Below, piece after piece: positions 54,436 through 63,866 of a stretch of 64,000 nt of DNA. Made by a program: the position numbers and the translations under genes. The notes beneath the pieces were generated by a model. That model was given only the letters and a program-made list of their open reading frames with translations. It searched no databases and was not told where the DNA came from. Location: positions 372,001 to 436,000 of the forward strand of contig JAOAPN010000004.1 in assembly GCA_025462885.1 (NCBI GenBank), written 5' to 3'. The DNA is from Acidobacteriaceae bacterium (GTDB lineage Bacteria; Acidobacteriota; Terriglobia; Terriglobales; Acidobacteriaceae). How positions within the stretch are numbered: the stretch's first letter is position 1; each line of letters starts with the position of its first letter.

Positions 54436-55251
54436 TTATGGTTTGAGGGCTCGGTAGAACTCTGCCATGGGTTCGAGGGCCAGGCCTTCGGCGCGGGCCA
54501 GCTCCGGAATGCTTGCGGGCCATGCCTGGGCGAGAACTTCGGGAGAGTGGCCGGCGGAGCGCAGGTTGTTGCGGAGGGTCTTGCGTTTCTGGCTGAAGCA
54601 TTGGCGCAGGAAGGTGTCGAAGCCAATTGCATCCACCCCCAACTCGGTGAAACGCGGGGCAAATTCCAGACGCAGGACCGTGGAGAAGACGTCGGGCGGG
54701 GGCGAGAAGGCGGTCGGAGGAAGGGTGAAGAGGGCGGCGACCTCAGCGTTCATCTGCGCTGTGGCAGAGAGCAGGCCGTAGTCGCGAACGCCAGGGGCCG
54801 CAGCGACGCGCTCGGCGACCTCGCGCTGCATCATCAGCACGGCGCGCGCGATCTTGCCGAGGGAACCGGCGGCGAAGAGCTGCAGCAAAATATCTGAGGT
54901 GATGTAGTAGGGCAGGTTGCCGATGACGTCGGCGGTTTCGCCTTCCGGGATCAGGGTAACGAGATCGGTCTTGAGGACGTCGGCTTCGATGATCTGGACG
55001 TTGGGCCGATCGCGGAAACGGAAGGTGAGTTCGGCAGCGAGGGCGCGGTCGAGTTCGAGGGCGATGAGACGCCTGGTGCGGCCGGCGAGGATGTCGGTGA
55101 TGGCTCCGTGGCCGGGACCGATTTCGATAACGGTGCGGTTTCTGATATCGCCCAGGGCGTCCGCGATGGCGTGGCGGGCCGAGTCGTCGACGAGAAAGTT
55201 CTGCCCGAGCTTGGGATTTGGCTTCGACTTGTGAGGTGAATAGGCAGGCAT
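54436..55251 (-). CDS. rsmA: 16S rRNA dimethyladenosine transferase RsmA (KsgA)
   Basis: 271 residues from the ATG at 55251; a longer upstream frame has no family similarity. Landmarks: PKLGQNFLVDD, VIEIGPGHGAIT (SAM site), IALELDRALA, VIGNLPYYITSDIL (NLPY catalytic motif), VLMMQREVAERV and FSPPPDVFSTVLRL. It dimethylates the two adenosines of 16S helix 45. Divergent from glgA with 92 bp between. Confidence 0.96.
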   Translation of the reverse strand: MPAYSPHKSKPNPKLGQNFLVDDSARHAIADALGDIRNRTVIEIGPGHGAITDILAGRTRRLIALELDRALAAELTFRFRDRPNVQIIEADVLKTDLVTLIPEGETADVIGNLPYYITSDILLQLFAAGSLGKIARAVLMMQREVAERVAAAPGVRDYGLLSATAQMNAEVAALFTLPPTAFSPPPDVFSTVLRLEFAPRFTELGVDAIGFDTFLRQCFSQKRKTLRNNLRSAGHSPEVLAQAWPASIPELARAEGLALEPMAEFYRALKP

Positions 55252-55343
55252 GTGCATCCAATATTTCGCAGGCTTGTATAGACTAACGGTTTGGCCGGGA
55301 AGATGCGTTATGCAACGATCCCGGCGGGATAGAGGATGGCAGC

Positions 55344-56792
55344 ATGTACATCGTATTTGCATCATCGGAGTGCACGCCCTGGGCGAAGACGGGTGGGTTG
55401 GCGGACGTCGTGGGCGCGCTGCCTGAAGCGCTGGCGAAACTGGGACACACGGTCAGCGTCTTCCTGCCGTACTACCGGCAGGTCGCGAAGCTTGTGCCGG
55501 ATGCGGCGGTCGTACTGCCGAGCCTGACGATCCCGTTTCCGTCGTACAACCGCTTCGCGAGGATTCTCGATGGCGGCGTGAAAGGCGGAGTGCAGCACTA
55601 CTTCGTCGACTCGCCGGAGCTCTTCGACCGTGAAAGTTTTTATGGAACGCCATCGGGTGACTATGCTGACAATCCGGAGCGCTTCGGGCTCTTCAGCAAG
55701 GCGGTGATCGAGGCGACCAAGGTTCTGGGGGTGCCGGACGTCTTCCACGTACACGACTGGCAGGCGGCGATGATCGCGGTGCTGCTGCGGTCCACCTACT
55801 TCTTCGATCCCGTCTTCCGCCGCGTGCCGGTGGTGCTGACGATCCATAATGCCGGCTACCAGGGTTGGTTTCCGCCGCGGACGATGGAGACATTGCTTCT
55901 GCCGTGGGATATGTTCACCTTCACCAAGCTCGAACAGAACGACACGCTCAACTTCCTGAAGGGCGGCATCGTGTATGCCGACGCTCTGACCACGGTGAGC
56001 CGCAGGTATGCCGAGGAGATCCAGACCTCGGAGTTCGGGAATGGTCTTGAGGATGTGCTGCGTCAGCGGAGCGGCGATCTCTTCGGCATTCTGAACGGGG
56101 TGGATTACGACGAGTGGAACCCGGCAACCGACTCGCATATCGCGGCGCACTATACGGCGGAGAAGTTGGAAGGGAAGAAGGAGTGCCGGCGCGATCTGCT
56201 GCACGCTTTCGGACTCCAGGCGGTGACGGACGAGACTGCTGTGATCGGGGTCGTTTCGCGCTTTGCGACGCAGAAGGGCTTCGACTTCATCATCGAGATT
56301 ATGGACCGGCTGGTGCAGGAGGACATGGTGCTGGTCATTCTTGGCAACGGCGAGGAGTACTACGAGCGCCTGCTGAGCGATATGGCCGCGCGCTATCCCG
56401 ATAAGGTACGGGTACAGGTGAAGTACGACAATGTTGTGGCCCACAAGATCGAAGCCGGCTCTGACATGTTCCTGATGCCTTCACGTTACGAGCCCTGCGG
56501 TCTGAACCAGATCTACAGCTTGAAGTACGGGACGGTTCCTGTAGTGCGGGCTACCGGCGGGCTCGAAGACACGATCGACGAGCAGCCCTTGGGCGGCGGA
56601 AATGGATTCAAGTTCTGGGGCTATAACGCATGGGACCTGATGGACGCCCTGGTGCGAGCGCTCGAGACCTTCAAGAACAAGGACGAGTGGACGCGCATGA
56701 TGCGACGGGGCATGGCGCAGGACTTCTCCTGGGATAAGCCGGCGCATGAATACGTGCGGGTCTACGAGCGGGTGATCCAGAACCGCAGCTAG
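55344..56792 (+). CDS. glgA: Glycogen/starch synthase
   Basis: 482 residues, GT5 fold. Landmarks: MYIVFASSECTPWAKTGGLADVVGALP (split as SSECTPWAKTGG and LADVVGALPEAL) with the KTGGL ADP-glucose motif, VFHVHDWQAAM, LTIHNAGYQGWF, TTVSRRYAEEI, GVVSRFATQKGFD and MPSRYEPCGLNQIYSLKYG near the second active-site block. It extends glycogen using ADP-glucose. The end is convergent with an amino acid permease, with a palindromic repeat between. Confidence 0.96.
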   Translation: MYIVFASSECTPWAKTGGLADVVGALPEALAKLGHTVSVFLPYYRQVAKLVPDAAVVLPSLTIPFPSYNRFARILDGGVKGGVQHYFVDSPELFDRESFYGTPSGDYADNPERFGLFSKAVIEATKVLGVPDVFHVHDWQAAMIAVLLRSTYFFDPVFRRVPVVLTIHNAGYQGWFPPRTMETLLLPWDMFTFTKLEQNDTLNFLKGGIVYADALTTVSRRYAEEIQTSEFGNGLEDVLRQRSGDLFGILNGVDYDEWNPATDSHIAAHYTAEKLEGKKECRRDLLHAFGLQAVTDETAVIGVVSRFATQKGFDFIIEIMDRLVQEDMVLVILGNGEEYYERLLSDMAARYPDKVRVQVKYDNVVAHKIEAGSDMFLMPSRYEPCGLNQIYSLKYGTVPVVRATGGLEDTIDEQPLGGGNGFKFWGYNAWDLMDALVRALETFKNKDEWTRMMRRGMAQDFSWDKPAHEYVRVYERVIQNRS

Positions 56793-56801
56793 GTGGCTTG
56801 A

Positions 56802-56859
56802 AAGTGCGCCCTAACGCCGGGCGGGCGCTACTTCGTAGGGTATTGGACGCTTCGCGTGT
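56802..56859. repeat. 58-bp palindromic repeat, copy 2
   Basis: Identical to copy 1 except one base (CTAACGCC for CTAGCGCC). It lies in the 72-bp gap between the convergent ends of glgA and the APC permease gene. Confidence 0.85.
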
Positions 56860-56864
56860 GGAAG

Positions 56865-58256
56865 CTACTTTACAGCGACAAGTGAATCCGCTTTAGTTCT
56901 CTTTCTTTTTTGTAAGAAGAAGTGCAGGGGAATTCCGAGCAGAATGATGGCCGTGCCGATCAGCGAGTTGCGCGGTTGATCGGCGAACGAGAAGACCAGC
57001 AGCACCGCGGCTGCGATCACAAATAGCGCCGGGACGACCGGGTAGCCCCAGACGCTGTAAGGTCGGGTGGCGGCTTCGGCGGGGGTCTCGCGACGGCGGA
57101 AGATGAAGACCGACGCGGTGACGGCGGCGTAGAAGAGCCATTCGGAGAAGATGGCCAGTGAGAACAGTCCCTGGAAGGTGTTGATCAGCAGCAGCAGCAC
57201 GGACGACAATGTGGCCTGCAGGATCAGTGCGCGAGATGGAGTTTTGAAGCGCGGGTGAACGTAGGCGAGGTCTTTGAAGAACAGGCCGTCGCGAGCGGCG
57301 GCGAATGGGATTCGCGCGCCGGTGAGTGACGACCCGATGAAGGTCGAGCCATACGAGATGGCAAGGCCGATCGAGAAAACCCATGCCGCGGCAGGTCCCG
57401 CGCTGAGCAGGATTGCGGCGACAGCAGGCCGTTCTGCGGTGGCGATGGCTGTCGCAGGCAGAACGTACTGGATCGCCGCGTTGGTCAGCATATAGAGGAT
57501 GCCGACGATGGTGACTCCTCCGACGAGCGCGAAGGGCAGGCTGCGCTGCGGGTTCTGGATCTCGCCGGCGGTGTGGGTGACGTCGGACCAGCCGTCGTAA
57601 GCCCATAGCGCCGCGATCAACGCGACCATGAATCCGGCAAAGCCTCCACGTGCGCCTGGGTGGTGAGTGGAGAAGTTAGCCACCGAACCGTGACCGCCGA
57701 AGACGCATATGCCCACGACGGTCAGAACCATCGCCACCTTCAACCCCATCAGCACACGCTGCGTGTTGCCGGCCTTGCGGGTGCCGAGGATGTTGAGGCC
57801 GGTGATAAGCCAGACGAATGCGATGGCGACCAGTTGTCCGTAGACGACGTGAGGCATCAACGGGAGCGAGAGGAACGAGAAGGCCGAGAAGTTCCCCAGC
57901 ACCCGCACCACACCCGCTGCGATGGATGCGATGGAGGAGGGCTTGGCAATGGTCACCTGTGTCCACATGAAGACGAAGGCGGTGAGGTCGCCGTAGGCCT
58001 CGCGGAGGAAGGCGTATTCGCCGCCATACTTCGGGCGTGAAGCGGAGATCTCGGCGTAGGTCATAGCGCCGAACAGCGATAGCAGTCCACCCACGATCCA
58101 GACTGCGTAGACGGTGACGGAAGAGCCCACCGCGGCCATCATCTCGCGCGGCACCAGGAAGATGCCGCTGCCGATGATGATGCCCACAACGATAGAGGTC
58201 GCGTGCGAGGCGGTCAGGACGCGAGGAAGTTCGTGCTCTGCTTCGGGCTGGGCCAT
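56865..58256 (-). CDS. APC family amino acid permease
   Basis: 463 residues from the ATG at 58256; about 12 helices. Landmarks: SIVVGIIIGSGIFLVPREM (TM1 substrate motif), YAEISASRPKYGGEYAFLREAYG, AYDGWSDVTHTAGEIQNPQRSLPFAL and TFIGSSLTGARIPFAAARDG. These fit the LAT/APA-like branch of APC amino acid transporters. Substrate not determined. Confidence 0.9.
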   Translation of the reverse strand: MAQPEAEHELPRVLTASHATSIVVGIIIGSGIFLVPREMMAAVGSSVTVYAVWIVGGLLSLFGAMTYAEISASRPKYGGEYAFLREAYGDLTAFVFMWTQVTIAKPSSIASIAAGVVRVLGNFSAFSFLSLPLMPHVVYGQLVAIAFVWLITGLNILGTRKAGNTQRVLMGLKVAMVLTVVGICVFGGHGSVANFSTHHPGARGGFAGFMVALIAALWAYDGWSDVTHTAGEIQNPQRSLPFALVGGVTIVGILYMLTNAAIQYVLPATAIATAERPAVAAILLSAGPAAAWVFSIGLAISYGSTFIGSSLTGARIPFAAARDGLFFKDLAYVHPRFKTPSRALILQATLSSVLLLLINTFQGLFSLAIFSEWLFYAAVTASVFIFRRRETPAEAATRPYSVWGYPVVPALFVIAAAVLLVFSFADQPRNSLIGTAIILLGIPLHFFLQKRKRTKADSLVAVK

Positions 58257-58310
58257 GAGGGTTTGAGGCAGAGTAGCACACGGTCTCTGCTGACCGGCAT
58301 GGCGCACCCT

Positions 58311-59903
58311 CTAGATGTAGTGCTTGAAGGACTCCCAATCCGCAGTGACATTGAGCTTCCGTTCCCGCACGAGGTAGATGTTGCGGTGCTCGAAGGGCAT
58401 GGCGTAGGGGTGATCCATGCGGCCGACGACCTCGACGGACGTGTAGAACTTACGCATCTCTTCGGGGCTGGCACCGTTGATGACGATCATTACCTCGCCG
58501 GTGGCCCCTTGCGGTCCCCACATGAAATAGCTGTTGTGTCCGCTGATGGCTGTAGGTAGTCCACGGCCCAGAAAGTTGATGGCGCTGGCCTCGCCGTAGT
58601 TCGAGCAGAGAATGCCGACCTTGGCCTGGTCCTGCGGGGAGAGTGAATGGAAGACGTGCGTGACCTGATCTACTTCTTCCTGCCAGCCGAAGCGATCGGC
58701 GTAGAACTGTGGCAGCGCGCTGGTCGCCGAGTTCTCCGTATTTTCGCTGAGCTTATCCAGATGCATCGTATGGGTGTAGGCGATCCAGGTCTGCGGAGTC
58801 ATCACAGGGATCGACAGCGGAAGCAACACAACCGCGGCGACAAGAAGGATGGTCTCCAGTACCGGAAACGCGAAGATGCGATTTTCTCTGACTGCAGGAC
58901 GTGTGGCGAAACGACGCTCCCATGCTATGCCGCCTGCCGCGAAGAGGACCGGGTAGATCGGAACGACGTAGTAGTCCTTCGCATGGAGCGCCATCATGAC
59001 AGCCAGGAAGAGGAGGTAGGTGAGTCCGAGCCAACGCCAGGGTTTTGCCAGCGGATTGCGGAGCAGCCAGACCAATCCTGCGCCCCAGACCAGCATCGTT
59101 GCGGGCTGCAGATTCATGATCTGGGTGATGAGGAAGGGAATCGCTCCAAGTTTGACGTTCTTATTTTCAACCCGGCCATTGTGCAGGAATTCGAGCGTCG
59201 GCCAGTGGTTGTGGACCTGCCAGAGCAGATTCGGCAGCGCAACCAGGAGGAGCAGAGCGACCCCTGCGACTGCCCATTTGCTGAAGAGCAGACGACGCTG
59301 TGGCGTCAGTAAAAGCGCAACGAGCAGAGCCACGAGGAAGAACGTCATCGACGGCTTGTTCAGGACGCCGAGACCGGCAGAGAGCCCGAAGAGCAGCCAC
59401 AGCCTTTGGCTCCCACCGCGCACGATCAGGATCAGAGCGAGCAGGCAGGTCATCCAGAAGAGGGACTCCATCGAGTTCATGGAGAGGAAGCTGTCGAGCG
59501 CAAGGTAGTGTGGTGCGGCGAGGACGCAGATCATCGCCAGCGCCTGTGCAGGGCGGCGGCCACCGAGTGACCAGGCCAGGACTCCAGTGAGGAAGATTCG
59601 CCCTGCTCCGGCCAGTGCCGAGAGCATGCGGATGCCGGCCAGCGATTTACCGAAGAGCGCGATCGCAATGTTGGCCTGGACCGCGACGACCGGGCCGTGG
59701 TCGACGTACCCCCAGGCGGGGTGTCGGCCGCAGAGGATGTAGTACATCTCGTCCCGGAAATAGCCGTAGCCGATGTGGGCCTCCCACAGGTTTGCGGCGA
59801 CCTGCAGCACAAGCTTGATTGCTGCAAAGAGAAGGGCGAGCCGTACGGCGGCGACTAACTCGGGGTCTTTGGGGCGCACGACGGTGGTTGCGATGCGGGT
59901 CAT
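58311..59903 (-). CDS. Membrane glycosyltransferase, GT39/ArnT-PMT type
   Basis: The ATG at 59903 (GGAGAACTGAG upstream) gives 530 residues. About 10 helices; the N-terminal loop FRDEMYYILCGRHPAWGYVDHGPVVA with DE and the DH pair is the acceptor-site loop of the PMT_2 family, and LNKPSMTFF is another block. The C-terminal soluble domain is about 150 residues. It uses a lipid-linked sugar to modify a protein or lipid; the substrate is unknown. Divergent from the metallopeptidase gene. Confidence 0.88.
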   Translation of the reverse strand: MTRIATTVVRPKDPELVAAVRLALLFAAIKLVLQVAANLWEAHIGYGYFRDEMYYILCGRHPAWGYVDHGPVVAVQANIAIALFGKSLAGIRMLSALAGAGRIFLTGVLAWSLGGRRPAQALAMICVLAAPHYLALDSFLSMNSMESLFWMTCLLALILIVRGGSQRLWLLFGLSAGLGVLNKPSMTFFLVALLVALLLTPQRRLLFSKWAVAGVALLLLVALPNLLWQVHNHWPTLEFLHNGRVENKNVKLGAIPFLITQIMNLQPATMLVWGAGLVWLLRNPLAKPWRWLGLTYLLFLAVMMALHAKDYYVVPIYPVLFAAGGIAWERRFATRPAVRENRIFAFPVLETILLVAAVVLLPLSIPVMTPQTWIAYTHTMHLDKLSENTENSATSALPQFYADRFGWQEEVDQVTHVFHSLSPQDQAKVGILCSNYGEASAINFLGRGLPTAISGHNSYFMWGPQGATGEVMIVINGASPEEMRKFYTSVEVVGRMDHPYAMPFEHRNIYLVRERKLNVTADWESFKHYI

Positions 59904-60072
59904 TCTCAGTTCTCCACGGAATAAGAATGGCATACGGCGAAAGAGCCTCGGTTGTTCCGTGCAGTCTCCCCGTAGATTTGTTAGTGTCGTCTTCGGTATC
60001 TGCATCCTACGATTGAATCGCCAGCAGCTTGCGATCGCGCGGAAGCACGAGAATAAAAACGGAGAGTGGACG

Positions 60073-60966
60073 ATGGACTGGACCCCCGGTGGTATGAGTG
60101 AGGATGTAGAAGATCGACGCGGCGATTCGGGCGGCGGTGGTGGCTTCAACCTGGGCGGCGGCGGGGGCGGACTGGGAATCGCAAGCCTGGTCGTAGTGGT
60201 TGTCATCAGCCTGGTGACGGGCCGGAACTTCATTGGCGGGTATCTCTCCGGCGGCGGGGTCGCCCCCACCCAGGAGAGTCGTCCCGCTCCATCACGGAGT
60301 TCGCAGCCTATTTCCTCGTCTGCCCAAGAAGACCGCTCCGCGCGACTCATCTCCGTCGTTCTGGATGACGCGCAAGCAACCTGGACGAAGGTGCTTTCGG
60401 CGCAGGGAGTCCGCTACCGTAAGGCAAAGCTGGTACTGTTTCGTGGCCGCACGTATTCCGGCTGCGGTACCGCGCAGGCCGCCACCGGCCCGTTTTACTG
60501 TCCGGCGGATGAGAAGGTCTACATCGACCTCGGGTTCTGGGATGAGTTGGCGAAGCTGGGCGGCAGTACGGCCGACTTCGCGCAGTCGTACGTGATTGCG
60601 CATGAGCTGGGCCATCACATTCAGAACATCCTCGGCACCGAGTCCAAGGTGCGTAGACTCCAGGGGCAGGATCCCTCGCAAAGAAATCATCTCTCCGTCG
60701 ATCTGGAGTTGCAGGCGGATTGCTACGCGGGCGTGTGGGCACATAACTCGGGGCTGCGGAGCGGCATCCACGAGTCCGATGTCGAAGACGGTCTGAAGGC
60801 CGCTGCGGCGGTGGGGGACGATCACATCCAGAAGATGTCACGCGGAACGGTAAGCCCGGAGAGCTTTACGCATGGATCAAGCGCTCAGAGGCAGACGTGG
60901 TTTCGACGTGGACTCGATGGCGGTAACGTTGCAGGTTGCAATACGTTTTCGAATGAAGCCGAGTGA
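60073..60966 (+). CDS. Neutral zinc metallopeptidase (YpfJ family)
   Basis: 297 residues from the ATG at 60073 (GGAG upstream). A Gly-rich N-terminus, one transmembrane helix (about 36-52: GIASLVVVVVISLVTG) and the extracytoplasmic domain with FRGRTYSGCGTAQAATGPFYCP, the zinc motif VIAHELGHHIQN (HExxH) and ELQADCYAGVWA with the downstream glutamate. This is the YpfJ/PF04228 family; its substrate is unknown. Confidence 0.9.
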   Translation: MDWTPGGMSEDVEDRRGDSGGGGGFNLGGGGGGLGIASLVVVVVISLVTGRNFIGGYLSGGGVAPTQESRPAPSRSSQPISSSAQEDRSARLISVVLDDAQATWTKVLSAQGVRYRKAKLVLFRGRTYSGCGTAQAATGPFYCPADEKVYIDLGFWDELAKLGGSTADFAQSYVIAHELGHHIQNILGTESKVRRLQGQDPSQRNHLSVDLELQADCYAGVWAHNSGLRSGIHESDVEDGLKAAAAVGDDHIQKMSRGTVSPESFTHGSSAQRQTWFRRGLDGGNVAGCNTFSNEAE

Positions 60967-60980
60967 AGACTCCCACCTAT

Positions 60981-61022
60981 TCCTAAAATACTATCCTTTT
61001 TGAGAAGTATAGTATTTTAGGA
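60981..61022. promoter_or_regulatory. Large palindrome upstream of the PIN module
   Basis: Perfect 14-bp arms TCCTAAAATACTAT (60981-60994) and ATAGTATTTTAGGA (61009-61022) with a 14-base spacer; outer CCCAC/GTGGG also pairs. It lies 34 bp before the first gene of the PIN-toxin pair and could be its autoregulatory operator, or a terminator for the preceding peptidase gene. Confidence 0.6.
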
Positions 61023-61056
61023 CAGTGGGGCTCTGAATTTCGGAAGGAATGGATTC

Positions 61057-61461
61057 ATGAAGACAGGATGGAGCGAAAAAGTTAGAGAAGTTGCGGATCG
61101 TGACTATGTGCAACCGTCACGCCGTAAGTCCAGCTATGTTCGTATCAGTTTTGGCGAGCTCCATACCAAGATGCAGCAGCAGGGATTTCCTCCACAGCAT
61201 CCGAATCAAATAGCAACCGCGCTTGAATCGAAAAAATTCTGGGAGCCGCGAGGCCTGGTGATGTGTAGTCCCAAGGGACAGAGCCGGAAGAACGAGACTG
61301 TATTCGAGTTCAAGTTCGTTGACGACTCGCAACCGGCGAGAAAGACATCTCCCGAACATGATCCGCTCTTAGGACTTGCCGGAATTCTCAAGGGCACAAT
61401 TCGAGAAGGTGCGCCCGCGTTTATCCGCGAAATCAGACGGGATAAAGGAACTGGCTTGTGA
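61057..61461 (+). CDS. Putative antitoxin partner of PIN protein, unrecognised family
   Basis: 134 residues, start with GGAAGGA upstream. A basic N-terminus, then SSYVRISFGELHTKMQQQG, HPNQIATALESKKFWEPRGLV and ETVFEFKFVDD, a beta-rich segment, and a basic tail. No AbrB, ribbon-helix-helix or Phd pattern is seen. Its stop overlaps the GTG of the PIN gene by four bases. The order, small size, overlap and upstream palindrome are those of a toxin-antitoxin pair, so it is probably the antitoxin. This is inference. Confidence 0.6.
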   Translation: MKTGWSEKVREVADRDYVQPSRRKSSYVRISFGELHTKMQQQGFPPQHPNQIATALESKKFWEPRGLVMCSPKGQSRKNETVFEFKFVDDSQPARKTSPEHDPLLGLAGILKGTIREGAPAFIREIRRDKGTGL

Positions 61462-61883
61462 CGCGGATCTTCTGGGACACGATGCTATTCATTTATCTTC
61501 TGCAGGACCATCCGGAGTTCGGAAAGCGAGTTCGCCATCTGCGCGTGCGCTCTCTCGAGCGCGGGGACGAAATCTGTACCAGCGCGCTGGCTCTTGGTGA
61601 GGTGCTAGCCGGAGTTCTCCGCGATAAGACGGAAGCAGATGCAGCGCTGGTGCGCGAAACCATTCTTAAATCGGGTGTCAAAATTTTGCCATTCGACGAC
61701 GCCACATCGATTTCATTCGGTCGCATCCGCGCCACCTGTCGTACTTCCGCTGCGGACTCCATTCACCTTGCGTGTGCCGCGACCGCGGGCGTGGATCTAT
61801 TTCTAACCGGCGATAAGGCGCTGATGAAGTTGAACATTCCGGGAATCAAATTTATCGCTGGCCTGGATACCGGGCTTTTCTAA
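61458..61883 (+). CDS. PIN-domain ribonuclease (VapC-like toxin)
   Basis: 141 residues from a GTG start. The PIN acidic residues are visible: D7 in IFWDTMLFIYLL, E in SALALGEVLAGVL, D in TSAADSIHLACA and D in LFLTGDKALMKL. PIN toxins cleave tRNA or other RNA. Its start overlaps the preceding gene. It is convergent with uvrC, 6 bp away. Confidence 0.85.
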   Translation: MTRIFWDTMLFIYLLQDHPEFGKRVRHLRVRSLERGDEICTSALALGEVLAGVLRDKTEADAALVRETILKSGVKILPFDDATSISFGRIRATCRTSAADSIHLACAATAGVDLFLTGDKALMKLNIPGIKFIAGLDTGLF

Positions 61884-61889
61884 ATCCGC

Positions 61890-63866
61890 TCAGGATAGCT
61901 GGACAAGCGGTTCGACAACTCCTGCAAAGTGCCTCTGGATCTTTTCGGCGGTCGCTGCATTGACGACCGCGGTAAGGGCATCGGGCGACGCCTGCTTGAT
62001 GCCGCGCACGCTGCCGAAGTGTTCGAGCAGCCGTTGACGTGTCCGCGGCCCTACTCCTGGAATAGCATCGAGCTCGCTGTCGCGATCCCGCATCTGGCGG
62101 CGCTTGCGGTGGTAAGTCACGGCGAAGCGATGGCTTTCGTCGCGGATCTTCTGCATCAGATGCAGCACCGGCGAGCGGCGGTCGAGCACGACAGGATCAT
62201 CCTCCTGGCCGTGGACGTAGATGATCTCTTCGCGCTTGGCGATGCTGGCCAACGGCTGCAGGGTTACGCCGATCTCTTCGAGCGCGGCATAGGCGGCGTG
62301 AAGCTGGCCTAGTCCGCCGTCGATCAGGATGAGGGACGGGAAGGGCTTCTTATCGTCCTGCAGGCGCTTGTAGCGGCGCTGGATGATCTCGCGCATGGAG
62401 GCGAAGTCATCCACGCCGGTGACGGTCTTGACCTGAAACTTGCGGTAGTCGGACTTCTTCATTGCGCCGTCCTCCCACACGACCATGGAGGCGACGGTCT
62501 CCGCGCCCTGGATGTGTGAGATGTCGAAGCACTCGATGCGGCGCGGCAGTTCTTCGAGCGTCAGTGCATCCTGCAGCGACTCCTGAATCGCCTTGATGCT
62601 TGGTTGCAGCACCCGGAACCGCTGGTCGTACGACTGCTTGGCGTTCTGGCAGACCAGATCGACGAGGGAGCGCTTGTCACCGCGCTGCGGAGCGGCGACT
62701 TCGATGCGGTGACCGGCGCGTTCGGCGAGCAGTTCGGCCAACAGGGCACGGTCGGGGAAGTCCACCGGAACGTAGATGGAACGTGGCACATAGCTCTGAT
62801 CGAGGTAAAGCTGCTTCAGCAATGCGGAGAAGAACAGCGCGGGAGAGAACGCCCCGTTCAGCTCGGTCATGCCGGAGTGCTGTGTCACCAAGACATCCTC
62901 GGCGACCTCAGGCGCGGGCGCAGATGGGTCCGGCTCCAGCCTTGGGATAGCTTCGACGGCGGCGGTCTCGGCCTCCCCTTCATTCAAAGTGGTGGAGAGC
63001 GACTCGGGCAACTCCTCCCAAAAGAAGTCGCGGCGGTCGACGATCTTGCCGCCGCGCATGTGGAAGAGATTCACGGCGAGCATGTCGTTCTCGTAGTGAA
63101 AGCCGAAGACGTCGGCGTCCTCGTTGTCGGCGGTGGCGATGCGCTGCTTGTCCTGCATCTGGTGGACCGTGACGACCTGGTCGCGCAGCCGTGCCGCCAG
63201 TTCGAATTGCTCGTTCTCCGCTGCGGCTCCCATACGCTTCGTCAGCAGACGCTCCAGTTCATCGGTGCGTCCTTCGAGAAAGAGCTGCACATCGCGAATG
63301 GTCTCTTTGTAGGCCTCGGATGTGGTCAGCCCTTCGACGCAGGGGCCGAGGCAGCGCTTGATGTAGTACTGCAGGCAGGCGCGTGGATGGTAGCGCGAGA
63401 GATCCACTTTGCAACTCGGAATCAGGAAGCTGCGGTGAATCAGGTCGACCAGGCGATGCGCGAGATTGCCGGGGAAGTAGGGGCCGAAGTAAGCAGCACC
63501 GTCCTTGCGCAGGCGTCGTGTCACGAAGACCTTCGGGTAGCGGTCGTTCATCGTCAGCTTGATGTAGGGGTAGGTCTTGTCGTCGCGCAGCAGTATGTTG
63601 AAGCGCGGCTTCCGCTGCTTGATGAGGTTGTTTTCAAGCGCCAGTGCCTCACGCTCGTTATCGACGGTGATGTACTCGAGGTCGACCGCCTCTCGCATCA
63701 GGGAGCCGGTCTTGGCGTTCGCCTGGGATGCGTCGAGGAAGTAGGAACGCACCCGCGCGCGGAGGTTCTTCGCCTTGCCGACGTAGATGACCTCGCCCTC
63801 TGCGTTTTTGTAGAGGTAGCAGCCCGGAGAGGTGGGCAGGGTCCGGATTTTCTGGAGTAGATCCAT
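61890..63866 (-). CDS. uvrC: UvrABC system protein C
   Basis: 658 residues. The GIY-YIG nuclease domain is at about 12-90 (SPGCYLYKNAEGEVIYVGKAKNLRARV split here as GCYLYKNAEGE and VIYVGKAKNL), a UVR domain at about 203-238, the RNase H-like second nuclease in FDISHIQG and the HhH region at the C-terminus (AIPGVGPRTRQRLLEHFGSV). An extra acidic stretch at about 285-325 (EGEAETAAVEAIPRLEPD) is present. It makes the two incisions in nucleotide excision repair. Confidence 0.97.
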   Translation of the reverse strand: MDLLQKIRTLPTSPGCYLYKNAEGEVIYVGKAKNLRARVRSYFLDASQANAKTGSLMREAVDLEYITVDNEREALALENNLIKQRKPRFNILLRDDKTYPYIKLTMNDRYPKVFVTRRLRKDGAAYFGPYFPGNLAHRLVDLIHRSFLIPSCKVDLSRYHPRACLQYYIKRCLGPCVEGLTTSEAYKETIRDVQLFLEGRTDELERLLTKRMGAAAENEQFELAARLRDQVVTVHQMQDKQRIATADNEDADVFGFHYENDMLAVNLFHMRGGKIVDRRDFFWEELPESLSTTLNEGEAETAAVEAIPRLEPDPSAPAPEVAEDVLVTQHSGMTELNGAFSPALFFSALLKQLYLDQSYVPRSIYVPVDFPDRALLAELLAERAGHRIEVAAPQRGDKRSLVDLVCQNAKQSYDQRFRVLQPSIKAIQESLQDALTLEELPRRIECFDISHIQGAETVASMVVWEDGAMKKSDYRKFQVKTVTGVDDFASMREIIQRRYKRLQDDKKPFPSLILIDGGLGQLHAAYAALEEIGVTLQPLASIAKREEIIYVHGQEDDPVVLDRRSPVLHLMQKIRDESHRFAVTYHRKRRQMRDRDSELDAIPGVGPRTRQRLLEHFGSVRGIKQASPDALTAVVNAATAEKIQRHFAGVVEPLVQLS

